In this document: positions 24,950 to 33,697 of the stretch, one piece after another
Position numbering within the stretch: position 1 is the stretch's first letter
How the letters are laid out: every line of letters starts with the position of its first letter
Source of the DNA: Bacillota bacterium
Lineage (GTDB): Bacteria; Bacillota_I; Bacilli_A; RF39; UBA660
Length of the DNA: 64,000 nt
Direction of reading: 5' to 3'
Assembly: GCA_015059495.1 (NCBI GenBank)
Contig: SVAI01000001.1
Span: forward strand, 799,811-863,810
Notes under the pieces: model-generated
Database searches by the model: none
Told to the model about the DNA's origin: nothing
What the model saw: the letters and a program-made list of their open reading frames with translations, nothing else
Position numbers and translations under genes: made by a program

Positions 24950-26701
24950 CTATCCTTGACTTATATTAGTAGTACCAAGTAAGAATTGTCTAATTTTTAA
25001 TAGATTAGCACTATTAATATTATCATTACCTGTTACTTTAGCAGCTTCTAAATAAGCACTACCCAATTTATTAGTACCTAATAAATGTTGTCTTAATTTT
25101 AATAAGTCTGCACTATTAATTTGACCATCACCAGATAAATCACCATATATTACAACAGTAAATGTTGTACCATCTTTATATTTAATAGTAGAACCAGTAC
25201 CAATAACACCAGTTGTACTATAAGTTAAATTAGTATCTTTACTTTGAATACTTGAAGCAGTAGTTCCAAGTGCTATACCACTAACATAACTACCGTTAAC
25301 TTTAGCACCAATGTTTTTAACATCACCTACAGGTTCTGGAGCTGGAGTTGGTGTTGGAGTTGGTTCAACTGGATTACTACTAGGAGTATATGTTGCACAT
25401 TGAGTACATAGACCACCACTAGCCCATACAAGACCTGCTCTTAAAGGATTAGATGCAGAAGAATATGCACCAATATTATAATAATTAAATAATCCTTCAT
25501 ACTCTACACCATCATAAGTAAACTTATTACCACTTGTATTAGATGAATTAATTTCTTGTACTGATAATGATGCTAGATAAACTGGATTAACATTAGCAGT
25601 TTTACCAGCTTCTTGATAAATAGATACAAACGATTGATTATCTATTGCATCAAATTCTGCAATCGCAGCATTTCTACTTAATACACTTTTTACTATTTTA
25701 TCTTCTACTTGAATATATGATAAATTTTCAAACATAAATACAAAAGTTTCATTTAACCAATTTCTTGGATCCATATAATATTTAACTGCACCAAGATTTG
25801 GATAATACCAATTCTTTTCATTTGTTGGTACAGGTTTACCATTAGCATCTAATTCAGTTAACTTAGTATTAGTAGAATTAATAGCACCAGTTAATCTAAA
25901 ATTAGTAGCTGCAGTAGTAAAATCTAAATTAGTTTTCATTGCAGTAAATGACCAATTTGGATGTTCATCATGTAATGCTCTTAAATAAGGTTTATATGAA
26001 TCTGGAAAATCTACTAACTTCTTTTCAAATTCAGCATCTTTAACAGTATCTATTCTATCTAAATTAGCATCAGTTGTACCAGTTGCAGGATTATAATTAG
26101 TTTCTCCCATATTTTCAAATACAGGTATAGAAAAATTAAATGGTAAATCCATAGCATTATTTTTATAATAAGCTAAAAATGAAGTATAAGCCTCACTCTT
26201 AGGTGCAGATATATTAGCTTGATATAAATGTGTATAAACAGCATAACTACCACTAGGATTAACATTATACTTCTTTAAATAAGATGTATATTGTCCTTTA
26301 GATATATATCCCTTAGCAATATACATAGCTCCACCTACTATTGCTTTCTTAGGAGTATTCCATGGTCTTAAATATTGATCAGATAAATCTGCTGTATAGA
26401 ATTCTGAACAAAAATATCCTTCTTGACCATCATACTTTATTTTAACCCAACCTGCTGTACAATCATTATTATCTTTATCATATATTTTAGTATCATCTAA
26501 AACATCAATAATATCACCACTATTTAAAGTATCTAATCTAGTTGAATTCTTAGTAGTTGGTTTATCTCTTAAAGCAACTGCATTACCAGTTACTTTAGCT
26601 TTAAAACTTTTAGCACTAGAAAAAGGCATTCTAATAAAGAATGTAGATATCAAAGTTAATATAACAAAAGAAATATTTAAAGACTTCTTAACATACTTCA
26701 T
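24950..26701 (-). CDS. Secreted beta-N-acetylglucosaminidase with SH3 and dockerin domains
   Basis: A 583-residue secreted protein. Order: signal peptide (1-30), bacterial SH3 domain (about 33-105, VTGNAVALRDKPTTKNSTRLD), a spacer, a glucosaminidase-type domain (about 230-425, LRALHDEHPNWSFTAMKTNL and SLSVQEINSSN), a Pro/Thr linker (VEPTPTPTPAPEP), a small domain, and a type I dockerin at 521-583. The dockerin has two Ca-binding repeats (DLSGDGQINSADLLKLRQ and TGNDNINSANLLKIRQ). It should cleave peptidoglycan glycan strands. The dockerin implies attachment to a cohesin-like partner, possibly the next gene. Confidence 0.85.
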   Translation of the reverse strand: MKYVKKSLNISFVILTLISTFFIRMPFSSAKSFKAKVTGNAVALRDKPTTKNSTRLDTLNSGDIIDVLDDTKIYDKDNNDCTAGWVKIKYDGQEGYFCSEFYTADLSDQYLRPWNTPKKAIVGGAMYIAKGYISKGQYTSYLKKYNVNPSGSYAVYTHLYQANISAPKSEAYTSFLAYYKNNAMDLPFNFSIPVFENMGETNYNPATGTTDANLDRIDTVKDAEFEKKLVDFPDSYKPYLRALHDEHPNWSFTAMKTNLDFTTAATNFRLTGAINSTNTKLTELDANGKPVPTNEKNWYYPNLGAVKYYMDPRNWLNETFVFMFENLSYIQVEDKIVKSVLSRNAAIAEFDAIDNQSFVSIYQEAGKTANVNPVYLASLSVQEINSSNTSGNKFTYDGVEYEGLFNYYNIGAYSSASNPLRAGLVWASGGLCTQCATYTPSSNPVEPTPTPTPAPEPVGDVKNIGAKVNGSYVSGIALGTTASSIQSKDTNLTYSTTGVIGTGSTIKYKDGTTFTVVIYGDLSGDGQINSADLLKLRQHLLGTNKLGSAYLEAAKVTGNDNINSANLLKIRQFLLGTTNISQG

Positions 26702-26740
26702 TTAAAATACCCTCCATTGTCCTTAAATTATAACATATTA

Positions 26741-26756
26741 TTTTACTCTAGTAAAA
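26741..26756. promoter_or_regulatory. Palindrome upstream of the wall-hydrolase operon
   Basis: TTTTACTCTAGTAAAA is a 16-base palindrome with a 7-base arm on each side. It overlaps the -35 region of a promoter whose TATAAT box is about 10 bases away on the minus strand. It could be an operator; the protein that binds it is unknown. Confidence 0.35.
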
Positions 26757-26782
26757 CAATCTTAACTTTTAAGTGTAAAGAA

Positions 26783-26806
26783 AAAACATAGGAATTCCTA
26801 TGTTTT
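26783..26806 (-). terminator. Terminator of the MarR-ABC exporter operon
   Basis: A 24-base perfect palindrome (arm AAAACATAGGAA) overlaps the ABC gene stop codon and runs into a T-rich stretch on the minus strand. Confidence 0.75.
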
Positions 26807-28916
26807 ATTTAGTAAATTGAGAGTTATATAAATCAGCATAAAAACCATTTTGTTTTAATAGATTTCTATGTGTACCTTGTTCAATAATATTACCATCTTT
26901 CATAACTAATATTAAATCAGCATTTTTAATTGTTGATAATCTATGAGCTATGATAAATGATGTTCTACCATCCATTAATCTATCCATAGCTTTTTGAACT
27001 AATTCTTCAGTTCTAGTATCTACATTAGATGTAGCTTCATCTAAGATTAAGAATGGAGCACTTTCAATCATACCTCTAGCAATAGTTAAAAGTTGTTTTT
27101 GACCAGATGATACACTATCATTTTCATCTATCATTGAATCATATGTATTAGGTAAAGTTTTAATATAATGTGTTAAACCAACAACATCACAAACTTTTCT
27201 AACTTCTGCATCACTAACATTTTCTCTATTGTATTTGATATTATCTTTTATAGTTCCATTAAATAACCATGTATCTTGAAGTACCATAGTAAATAGATCA
27301 TGAATATTATCTCTAGATAAATCTTTAATAGATACACCATCGATTTTAATATCACCACTATTGATGTCATAGAACTTCATTAAAAGATTAACCATAGTTG
27401 TTTTACCAGCACCAGTTGGACCAACGATTGCTACCTTTTGTCCAGCTCTTACCTTAGCAGTAAAGTCTTTAATAATAGTTTTATCTTCATCATATCCAAA
27501 CTTAACATGATCAAATTCAATATTACCTTTAACTTTTGTTTTATCTAACTTAGTTTTAACATTTTCTTTTTTCATTTCTTCTTCATCCATAAATTCAAAT
27601 ACACGCTCTGAAGCTGCAGCAGTAGATTGAAGAGAAATAAATGCTTGAGCCATTTGATTTAATGGATTAGTAAATAATCTAACGTAAGTCATGAAAGCAA
27701 CAATAACACCAAATGTAATAACGTTATTATGTGTTAATAACGCACCAACAATACATACAGCGACATAACCAAAGTTACCAATAAACATCATTGTTGAAGG
27801 CATTAAACCAGCTAAGAATTGACTCTTTCTATTAGCATCATATACTTTTTTATTTAAGTCATCAAACTTTATGTCACTATCTTTTTTACCATTATATGCT
27901 TTAACAACTAATAAACCAGAATAAACTTCTTCAATATGCGAATTTAATTTACCTAATTCTTTTTGTCTAGCTTTGAAATACTTTTGAGATCTAGATAATA
28001 TGAATCCCATAAATACAAATCCAATTAAACTTGAAAGAATAGCAGTTAAAGCCATAATCCAGTTTGTATAAAACATCATTATAATAGTACCAACAAATAA
28101 TGTAATACTACTTACTAATACTGTTAATGATTGATTCATACTTTGAGCAATAGTATCAACATCATTAGTAACTCTAGATAAAGTATCACCTACTTGATTC
28201 TTATCAAAGAATTTTAATGGTAATTTATTTATCTTTTTAGATATATTATCTCTTAATTTAAATGCAAACTTATTAGATACAATTGCCATTATATAAGATT
28301 GTAATAATGATAATACAGCACTTAATAAATATAAACAAATTAAGAATATAACTATCTTTATAATCTTATCCATATTCATAGATGGTTTAATAACATCTCG
28401 AATACTTTCAGGTAATTCTTCTATTTTAGAATATAATTCCTTAACATCACTATTAGCATCTACACTAGATAATACACTTAAGTATTTTATTTGATCACTT
28501 GTTGTAATATCAACATTATCTATATTAAACGTAGGAAGTACATATACTAATATATTTTCAGGTAATGTTAATAATGCTTCACTATTAGTTGAAATAGTAC
28601 TCATGAATAATTGTTTATCACTATCATTTAAATCAGAAGTCATTATCTTATTAACATCTAAATTGTTTAAATTATTTTGAATATTATTTGTAATAGTTTC
28701 AATATTATCTTTTTTAACAACTAATCCATAAGATATTTCATCAGTTAATTCTGATAATCTATTAGGAGATATAATTGCTAATATTGAAGAAGAAGCTGCT
28801 ACTAATAAAGCAAAATAAATCGCTACTCTAAAACTTTTTAATTCACTAAATAATCTCTTTAGTGCACCAAAGAAGTCTTTAGATTGTTCATTTACTCTTT
28901 GAGGTCCTCTATTCAT
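26805..28916 (-). CDS. ABC exporter half, with competent ATP site
   Basis: A 703-residue fused membrane/ATPase exporter subunit. Six helices with an unusually long outer insert of about 130 residues after helix 1 (about 55-185), then the ATPase with Walker A GPTGAGKTTM, signature VSSGQKQ, Walker B FLILDEATSNVD and H-loop AHR. The full set of residues marks the catalytic partner of a heterodimer. Its start overlaps the stop of the partner gene by 8 bases. With MarR upstream, it is likely a drug or peptide exporter induced by its substrate. Confidence 0.92.
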   Translation of the reverse strand: MNRGPQRVNEQSKDFFGALKRLFSELKSFRVAIYFALLVAASSSILAIISPNRLSELTDEISYGLVVKKDNIETITNNIQNNLNNLDVNKIMTSDLNDSDKQLFMSTISTNSEALLTLPENILVYVLPTFNIDNVDITTSDQIKYLSVLSSVDANSDVKELYSKIEELPESIRDVIKPSMNMDKIIKIVIFLICLYLLSAVLSLLQSYIMAIVSNKFAFKLRDNISKKINKLPLKFFDKNQVGDTLSRVTNDVDTIAQSMNQSLTVLVSSITLFVGTIIMMFYTNWIMALTAILSSLIGFVFMGFILSRSQKYFKARQKELGKLNSHIEEVYSGLLVVKAYNGKKDSDIKFDDLNKKVYDANRKSQFLAGLMPSTMMFIGNFGYVAVCIVGALLTHNNVITFGVIVAFMTYVRLFTNPLNQMAQAFISLQSTAAASERVFEFMDEEEMKKENVKTKLDKTKVKGNIEFDHVKFGYDEDKTIIKDFTAKVRAGQKVAIVGPTGAGKTTMVNLLMKFYDINSGDIKIDGVSIKDLSRDNIHDLFTMVLQDTWLFNGTIKDNIKYNRENVSDAEVRKVCDVVGLTHYIKTLPNTYDSMIDENDSVSSGQKQLLTIARGMIESAPFLILDEATSNVDTRTEELVQKAMDRLMDGRTSFIIAHRLSTIKNADLILVMKDGNIIEQGTHRNLLKQNGFYADLYNSQFTK

Positions 28917-30669
28917 TTTCTAACTCCTCCTTTGATAATTGTGAAGTTGCAATTTGTTTATAAACTTTACAACTCTTTAATAATTCTTTATGTGTACCCA
29001 TACCTACACATTTACCATTATCTAATACTACTATCTTATCAGCATTTAAAATAGTACCAATTCTTTGAGCAACAATTAATACAGTAGCATCTTTAGTATA
29101 TTTCTTTAATGTTTTTCTTAAAGTAGAATCAGTTTTATAATCTAATGCACTAAATGAATCATCAAATATATATATTTCTGGTTTTCTAGCAACTGCTCTA
29201 GCAATAGATAATCTTTGCTTTTGTCCACCAGATATATTTGTTCCACCTTGTGCGATATGAGCATCAACTGTGTTTTCTAACTTTTTAACAAATGATGAAG
29301 CTTGAGCAACATCTAATGCTTCCATCATTAATTCATCACTAACTTCTCTCTTACCATTTCTACCATATTTAATATTAGATTTAACACTACCATTAAACAT
29401 AACTGGTTTTTGAGAAACATATCCAATAATATTATGTAAGTCCTCTTGTTTAAAATCTTTAACATTAACACCATCAACTAATACTTCACCACTTGTAGCT
29501 TCATAAAATCTAGGTACTAAGTTAATTAATGTTGACTTACCACTACCTGTTGAACCAATAAACGCAACTGTTTCGCCTTTATTAACTTTTAAGTTAATAT
29601 TTTCTATTAAATTTTCATCTGCATCACTATATTTAAATGATACATTCTTAAATTCAACAGTACCTACTTCTTTTTTCTTTATAGGTTTTACTGGATCTTT
29701 AATTGATATATCAGTATCTAATACTTCATTAATACGACTAGCACTTACTTGTGCTCTTGGTAGTATCATAAATATAATAGCTAACATTAAAAATGACATA
29801 ATAACTTGAAGTGCATATGAAGAGAATACTATCATATCACCAAATATAGTTATTTTATCTACAAGCATTGCACCATCAATTAATTGTGCACCTACAAAGT
29901 AAATTGATAATGCAAGTAAATACATTACTAAATACATTACAGGTTGCATTAAAGCAAATGCTTTTTGATTAAACATAGTATTATTAGTTAAATCACTATT
30001 AGCTTTATCAAATTTCTTTTCTTGATATTTAGTAGCATTAAATGCTCTAATAACACGAATACCAGTTAACCCTTCTCTAGTTATTAAATTTAACTTATCA
30101 GTTAACTTTTGAACTATTTTAAATCTAGGAACAACTACAATCATTAATGTAATAACTACAGATAGTAATATTACAACAGCTAATGCAGTTAATGCAGACC
30201 ATTGCCAACTCTTATTTAATATCTTAGTAACAGCCCATACAGCAGTAACTGGTGATTTAATTAATAATTGTAATCCCATAGCAATAAACATTTGAATTTG
30301 AGTTATATCATTAGTAGTTCTAGTAATTAAACTACTTGTAGAAAATTTTTTAACTTCATCGATTGCTAAATCTTCAACCTTATTAAATAATTTTTTTCTA
30401 ACATTATATGAAAATGATGCAGCAGCATTAGAAATTAAATAACCTGTAGCAATTGCAGATACTAAACTTCCAAACGCACAAGCTAACATATAAAAACCAT
30501 TTAATAATATATCAGACATCTCAGCATTTTCAGTTTGTACTAACTTAGTAATTTCAGACATATAATCAGGCATTTTTAAATCTAAATATACTTGAAATAC
30601 TATTAAAGCAAAACTAATTAAAATAAATATAATATCTTTTAATTTTAAATTCTTAAATAACTTAATCAT
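28909..30669 (-). CDS. ABC exporter half, with degenerate ATP site
   Basis: A 586-residue membrane/ATPase fusion with six helices. Walker A GSTGSGKSTL and signature NISGGQKQRLS are normal, but Walker B reads IFDDSFSALD (Asp for the catalytic Glu) and the H-loop reads VAQRIG (Gln for His). These substitutions are the known mark of the degenerate half of heterodimeric exporters such as BmrCD. It pairs with the 703-residue product. It overlaps the MarR gene by 8 bases, so the three genes are one transcript. Confidence 0.93.
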   Translation of the reverse strand: MIKLFKNLKLKDIIFILISFALIVFQVYLDLKMPDYMSEITKLVQTENAEMSDILLNGFYMLACAFGSLVSAIATGYLISNAAASFSYNVRKKLFNKVEDLAIDEVKKFSTSSLITRTTNDITQIQMFIAMGLQLLIKSPVTAVWAVTKILNKSWQWSALTALAVVILLSVVITLMIVVVPRFKIVQKLTDKLNLITREGLTGIRVIRAFNATKYQEKKFDKANSDLTNNTMFNQKAFALMQPVMYLVMYLLALSIYFVGAQLIDGAMLVDKITIFGDMIVFSSYALQVIMSFLMLAIIFMILPRAQVSASRINEVLDTDISIKDPVKPIKKKEVGTVEFKNVSFKYSDADENLIENINLKVNKGETVAFIGSTGSGKSTLINLVPRFYEATSGEVLVDGVNVKDFKQEDLHNIIGYVSQKPVMFNGSVKSNIKYGRNGKREVSDELMMEALDVAQASSFVKKLENTVDAHIAQGGTNISGGQKQRLSIARAVARKPEIYIFDDSFSALDYKTDSTLRKTLKKYTKDATVLIVAQRIGTILNADKIVVLDNGKCVGMGTHKELLKSCKVYKQIATSQLSKEELENE

Positions 30670-31105
30670 TATTATCTTCCTTTCTAATATTATCTTTCAT
30701 TAAATCTAATACTTCATAAAATGTATTTAACTTATCATTATCTATATTATTAATAATAGTTTTATTTATACTAATAATATTATCTTCAACATGTTTAATA
30801 GATTCTATAGTATCATTACTTAACTTAATAATATTTTTTCTAGCATCACTTTTAGATACTTCCCTAATAATTACATCTTTTTTCTCTAGTGTATCAAGTA
30901 AACTTGATACTGAAGATTTACTACATTTTAAGAACTTCTCAATATCTCTTTGACTAATCTCTTTATCTTGATTTTCGCCAATAAAACAAACTACTTGTGC
31001 CTGAGTCATATTATCAACACATACCTTAGTTCCTTCAAAGAAATCTACCTTTCTTTTTAAGATATCTCCAAACTCTTTTAACTCATTTATTACGACTTTA
31101 TCCAT
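30662..31105 (-). CDS. MarR family transcriptional regulator
   Basis: A 147-residue winged-helix regulator. The DNA-binding part is NKEISQRDIEKFLKCSKSSVSSLLDTLEKKD-like around residues 45-80 (read in two segments), followed by the wing with SDARKN and a dimerisation helix. It should repress its own operon until a ligand binds. A perfect inverted repeat over its transcription start supports this. It is the first gene of the MarR-ABC-ABC operon. Confidence 0.9.
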   Translation of the reverse strand: MDKVVINELKEFGDILKRKVDFFEGTKVCVDNMTQAQVVCFIGENQDKEISQRDIEKFLKCSKSSVSSLLDTLEKKDVIIREVSKSDARKNIIKLSNDTIESIKHVEDNIISINKTIINNIDNDKLNTFYEVLDLMKDNIRKEDNND

Positions 31106-31114
31106 ATAATCACC

Positions 31115-31140
31115 TAATTAGTTCGAAACCGAACTAATTA
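31115..31140 (-). promoter_or_regulatory. Operator of the MarR-ABC operon
   Basis: TAATTAGTTCG and CGAACTAATTA form an 11-base perfect inverted repeat with a 4-base spacer. It lies directly downstream of the -10 box, over the expected transcription start, so binding would block transcription. It is the obvious MarR autoregulatory site. Confidence 0.8.
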
Positions 31141-31168
31141 ATTATAACATATATTTTATCTTTGTCAA
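31141..31168 (-). promoter_or_regulatory. Promoter of the MarR-ABC operon
   Basis: On the minus strand TTGACA (31163-31168) and TATAAT (31141-31146) are separated by 16 bases. Both hexamers are perfect consensus. Confidence 0.8.
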
Positions 31169-31170
31169 AT

Positions 31171-31195
31171 AAAAAAAAGATAGTCTAAACTATCT
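31171..31195 (-). terminator. Terminator after the 141-residue membrane-anchored gene
   Basis: AGATAGT and ACTATCT form a 7-base stem with a CTAA loop, ending in a run of T on the minus strand. Confidence 0.7.
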
Positions 31196-31619
31196 AATTA
31201 TTAAATCCACATTCTAGTGTAACATTAACTTCATAATCTCCTCTTTCATAAGGATCTTTAGGTTTAACATTAACCTTAGTTTTATTTTTATCACAACTTT
31301 CTTTAGTATTAATATTAACTAATTTTTCAGCTAGTTTTTTAGCTTTACTATTAATATTTTCTAAAGTATTTAAATCAACATCAATACCTCTTTCACTATA
31401 AACAGCTAAAGCATCTTTTCCTCTAGAATTAACAATTAAATCATAATATTGATCTTCATAAAATATCTTAGCTAATTCTTTCATAGTTTCATTATAATTA
31501 TTTAATGTATTCTTAGTTTTATTCTTATTAGTTAAAAATATACCTAATACTACTAATATAATAACTATTAAAACTATTAATGATATAACTAACTTTTTAT
31601 TTTTTAAATCTAGTTTCAT
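31194..31619 (-). CDS. Membrane-anchored hypothetical protein
   Basis: A 141-residue protein with a lysine-rich start, one membrane helix (about 10-30, LVISLIVLIVIILVVLGIFL) and an outer domain with two cysteines (SCDKNK and LECGF), probably a disulfide. No family recognised. ATG 31619 is preferred over the frame's earlier ATG, because AAGGTTGTG is placed before it. It is an independent unit between topA and the MarR operon, with its own TATAAT box and terminator. Confidence 0.75.
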   Translation of the reverse strand: MKLDLKNKKLVISLIVLIVIILVVLGIFLTNKNKTKNTLNNYNETMKELAKIFYEDQYYDLIVNSRGKDALAVYSERGIDVDLNTLENINSKAKKLAEKLVNINTKESCDKNKTKVNVKPKDPYERGDYEVNVTLECGFNN

Positions 31620-31652
31620 ATGATCACAACCTTGCATTAATTATAACATAAA

Positions 31653-31678
31653 AAAAATAGATTTGATAATCTATTTTT
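31653..31678 (-). terminator. Terminator of the rbgA-rnhB-LTA synthase-topA operon
   Basis: AAAAATAGATT and AATCTATTTTT form an 11-base perfect stem with a TGAT loop. It overlaps the topA stop and ends in T on the minus strand. Confidence 0.8.
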
Positions 31679-33683
31679 CATAATCACATGAAGAACATTT
31701 AATTCCTTCTTTTTTAACAACAAGTAGTTCACCACACTTAGGACAAACTTCACCATTAGGTAAATCCCATGTAGCAACCTTACACTTAGGATAATTACTA
31801 CATCCAAAGAATACTTTTCCTTTTCTTGTTGTTTTTTCTATAATCTTACCACCACATTTAGGGCAATCACATATTTCTTTTACTTCTTTTTCTTCTTTTT
31901 TTATATATTTACAAGAAGGATAATTAGAACATGCAACGAATTCTCCATATCTACCATTACGTTTAACTAATGGACTACCACACTCAGGACAAACTTCACC
32001 AGTTTCCTCAGCTTTCTTCTTTTCCATGTTAGAGAATGCATCTTCTACTTCATCTTCAAATATATTCCAGAAATCTCTTAATACTTTAATATTATCTTTT
32101 TTATCTTCTGCAATATCATCTAAATCTTTTTCCATGTTTGCAGTATATTCAACATTAATAATATTAGAGAAGAATTCTTGTAACTTATCAGTAGTTTCAA
32201 AACCTATCGCAGTAGGTACAAATTTCTTATCTTCTAATACAACATAATCTCTACTCTTTAAAGTATCAATAATTGTAGCATAAGTAGATGGTCTACCAAT
32301 ACCTAAAGATTCTAATTCTTTAATTAATGATGATTCACTATATCTAGCAGGTGCTTTAGTGAAATGTTGATCACTTAATATTTCATTAGATGTTATTACA
32401 TCTACACCCTTTAGATTAGGTAATTTATTATCATCTTCTTCATTATCTTGATATGTTTTTAAGAAACCATCAAATAATATTACAGATCCACTAGATTTAA
32501 ACTTATAATCATTATTATCTAAAATAATAGTTGTTTGTAAATATTTACTATCAGCCATTAGTGAAGATAATGCTCTATCATAAATTAACTTATATACTTT
32601 GAATTCTTCATTAGTTAAATATTGTTTAACTGACTCTGGTGTTCTATTAATAGATGTTGGTCTAATACCTTCATGGGCATCTTGAACATTTTCGTTTCGC
32701 TTACTCTTCTTAACATATCCAACATATTCTTTTCCATAATTCTTTTCAATGAACTTAAATGTTTCATCAATAAATAATGGAGATAATCTTGTTGAATCTG
32801 TTCTCATGTATGTAATTAAACCGACAGTTTCACTACCTAAATCTACACCTTCATATAACTTTTGAGCTATACGCATAGTTTTAGAGGCACTATAGTTAAG
32901 TTTATTAACTGCAGCTTGTTGTAAAGTTGAAGTAATGAATACTGGTCTAGAAGTTCTCTTCTTTTCCTTTTCTTCAATAGATTCAACTTTAAACTTATCA
33001 CTTAGCTTATTTAATATTTCATTAGCTTCTGCTTCATTATTAATCTTTAATTCATCATCTTTATATTTAAATAATGTTGAATCAAATTCATCAAACTTAG
33101 CAGTAATAGTCCAGTATTCTTCTGGAATAAAAGCTTCAATTTCTCTTTCTCTATCAACAATTAATTTTAATGCAACACTTTGAACACGACCAGCACTCTT
33201 ACCACTAGTCTTACTTTGCATTAATTTTGATAGTCTAAATCCTATCATTCTATCTAACATTCTTCTAGTTTCTTGTGATTTAACCAAATTATCATCAATT
33301 AATCTTGGATGTTTAAAAGCTTCTTCAACAGCAGGCTTTGTAATTTCATTAAACACAACTCTAGAATAATTATTCTTTAACTTTAATACATCAAGTAAAT
33401 GCCAAGATATAGCTTCCCCTTCACGGTCTGGGTCGCTTGCTAGATAAACCATATCACTTTCCTTAGCTAATTTCTTTAGCTCAGTAATTGTTTTAGATTT
33501 ACCCTTAATAGCAATATAATTTGGTTTAAAATCATTATCTAAATCAATACCTAAACCAAACTTACCAGAAGTAGCTAAATCTCTAATATGACCTTTAGAT
33601 GACACTACTTTAAAATCTCCACCTAAATATTTTTCAATAGTTTTACTTTTAGATGGTGATTCTACTATTACTAAATTTTTCAA
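31671..33683 (-). CDS. topA: DNA topoisomerase I
   Basis: A type IA topoisomerase that relaxes negative supercoils. The 670-residue protein has the Toprim domain (1-115: LVIVESPSKSKTIEKYLG and ASDPDREGEA), the catalytic tyrosine Tyr292 in ITYMRTDSTRLS, and three C-terminal zinc ribbons (CPEC..., CPKC..., CPKC...) from about residue 575. The last ribbon is shortened and ends in CSSCDYEK. It is the last gene of the operon, 14 bases after the LTA-synthase-like gene. Confidence 0.97.
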   Translation of the reverse strand: MKNLVIVESPSKSKTIEKYLGGDFKVVSSKGHIRDLATSGKFGLGIDLDNDFKPNYIAIKGKSKTITELKKLAKESDMVYLASDPDREGEAISWHLLDVLKLKNNYSRVVFNEITKPAVEEAFKHPRLIDDNLVKSQETRRMLDRMIGFRLSKLMQSKTSGKSAGRVQSVALKLIVDREREIEAFIPEEYWTITAKFDEFDSTLFKYKDDELKINNEAEANEILNKLSDKFKVESIEEKEKKRTSRPVFITSTLQQAAVNKLNYSASKTMRIAQKLYEGVDLGSETVGLITYMRTDSTRLSPLFIDETFKFIEKNYGKEYVGYVKKSKRNENVQDAHEGIRPTSINRTPESVKQYLTNEEFKVYKLIYDRALSSLMADSKYLQTTIILDNNDYKFKSSGSVILFDGFLKTYQDNEEDDNKLPNLKGVDVITSNEILSDQHFTKAPARYSESSLIKELESLGIGRPSTYATIIDTLKSRDYVVLEDKKFVPTAIGFETTDKLQEFFSNIINVEYTANMEKDLDDIAEDKKDNIKVLRDFWNIFEDEVEDAFSNMEKKKAEETGEVCPECGSPLVKRNGRYGEFVACSNYPSCKYIKKEEKEVKEICDCPKCGGKIIEKTTRKGKVFFGCSNYPKCKVATWDLPNGEVCPKCGELLVVKKEGIKCSSCDYEK

Positions 33684-33697
33684 TAATTTTCACCTCA

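Noticed and set aside
32026-33183. Two plus-strand frames inside topA
   Set aside because: Ser/Leu-rich shadows of the topA frame without starts or ribosome sites of their own.
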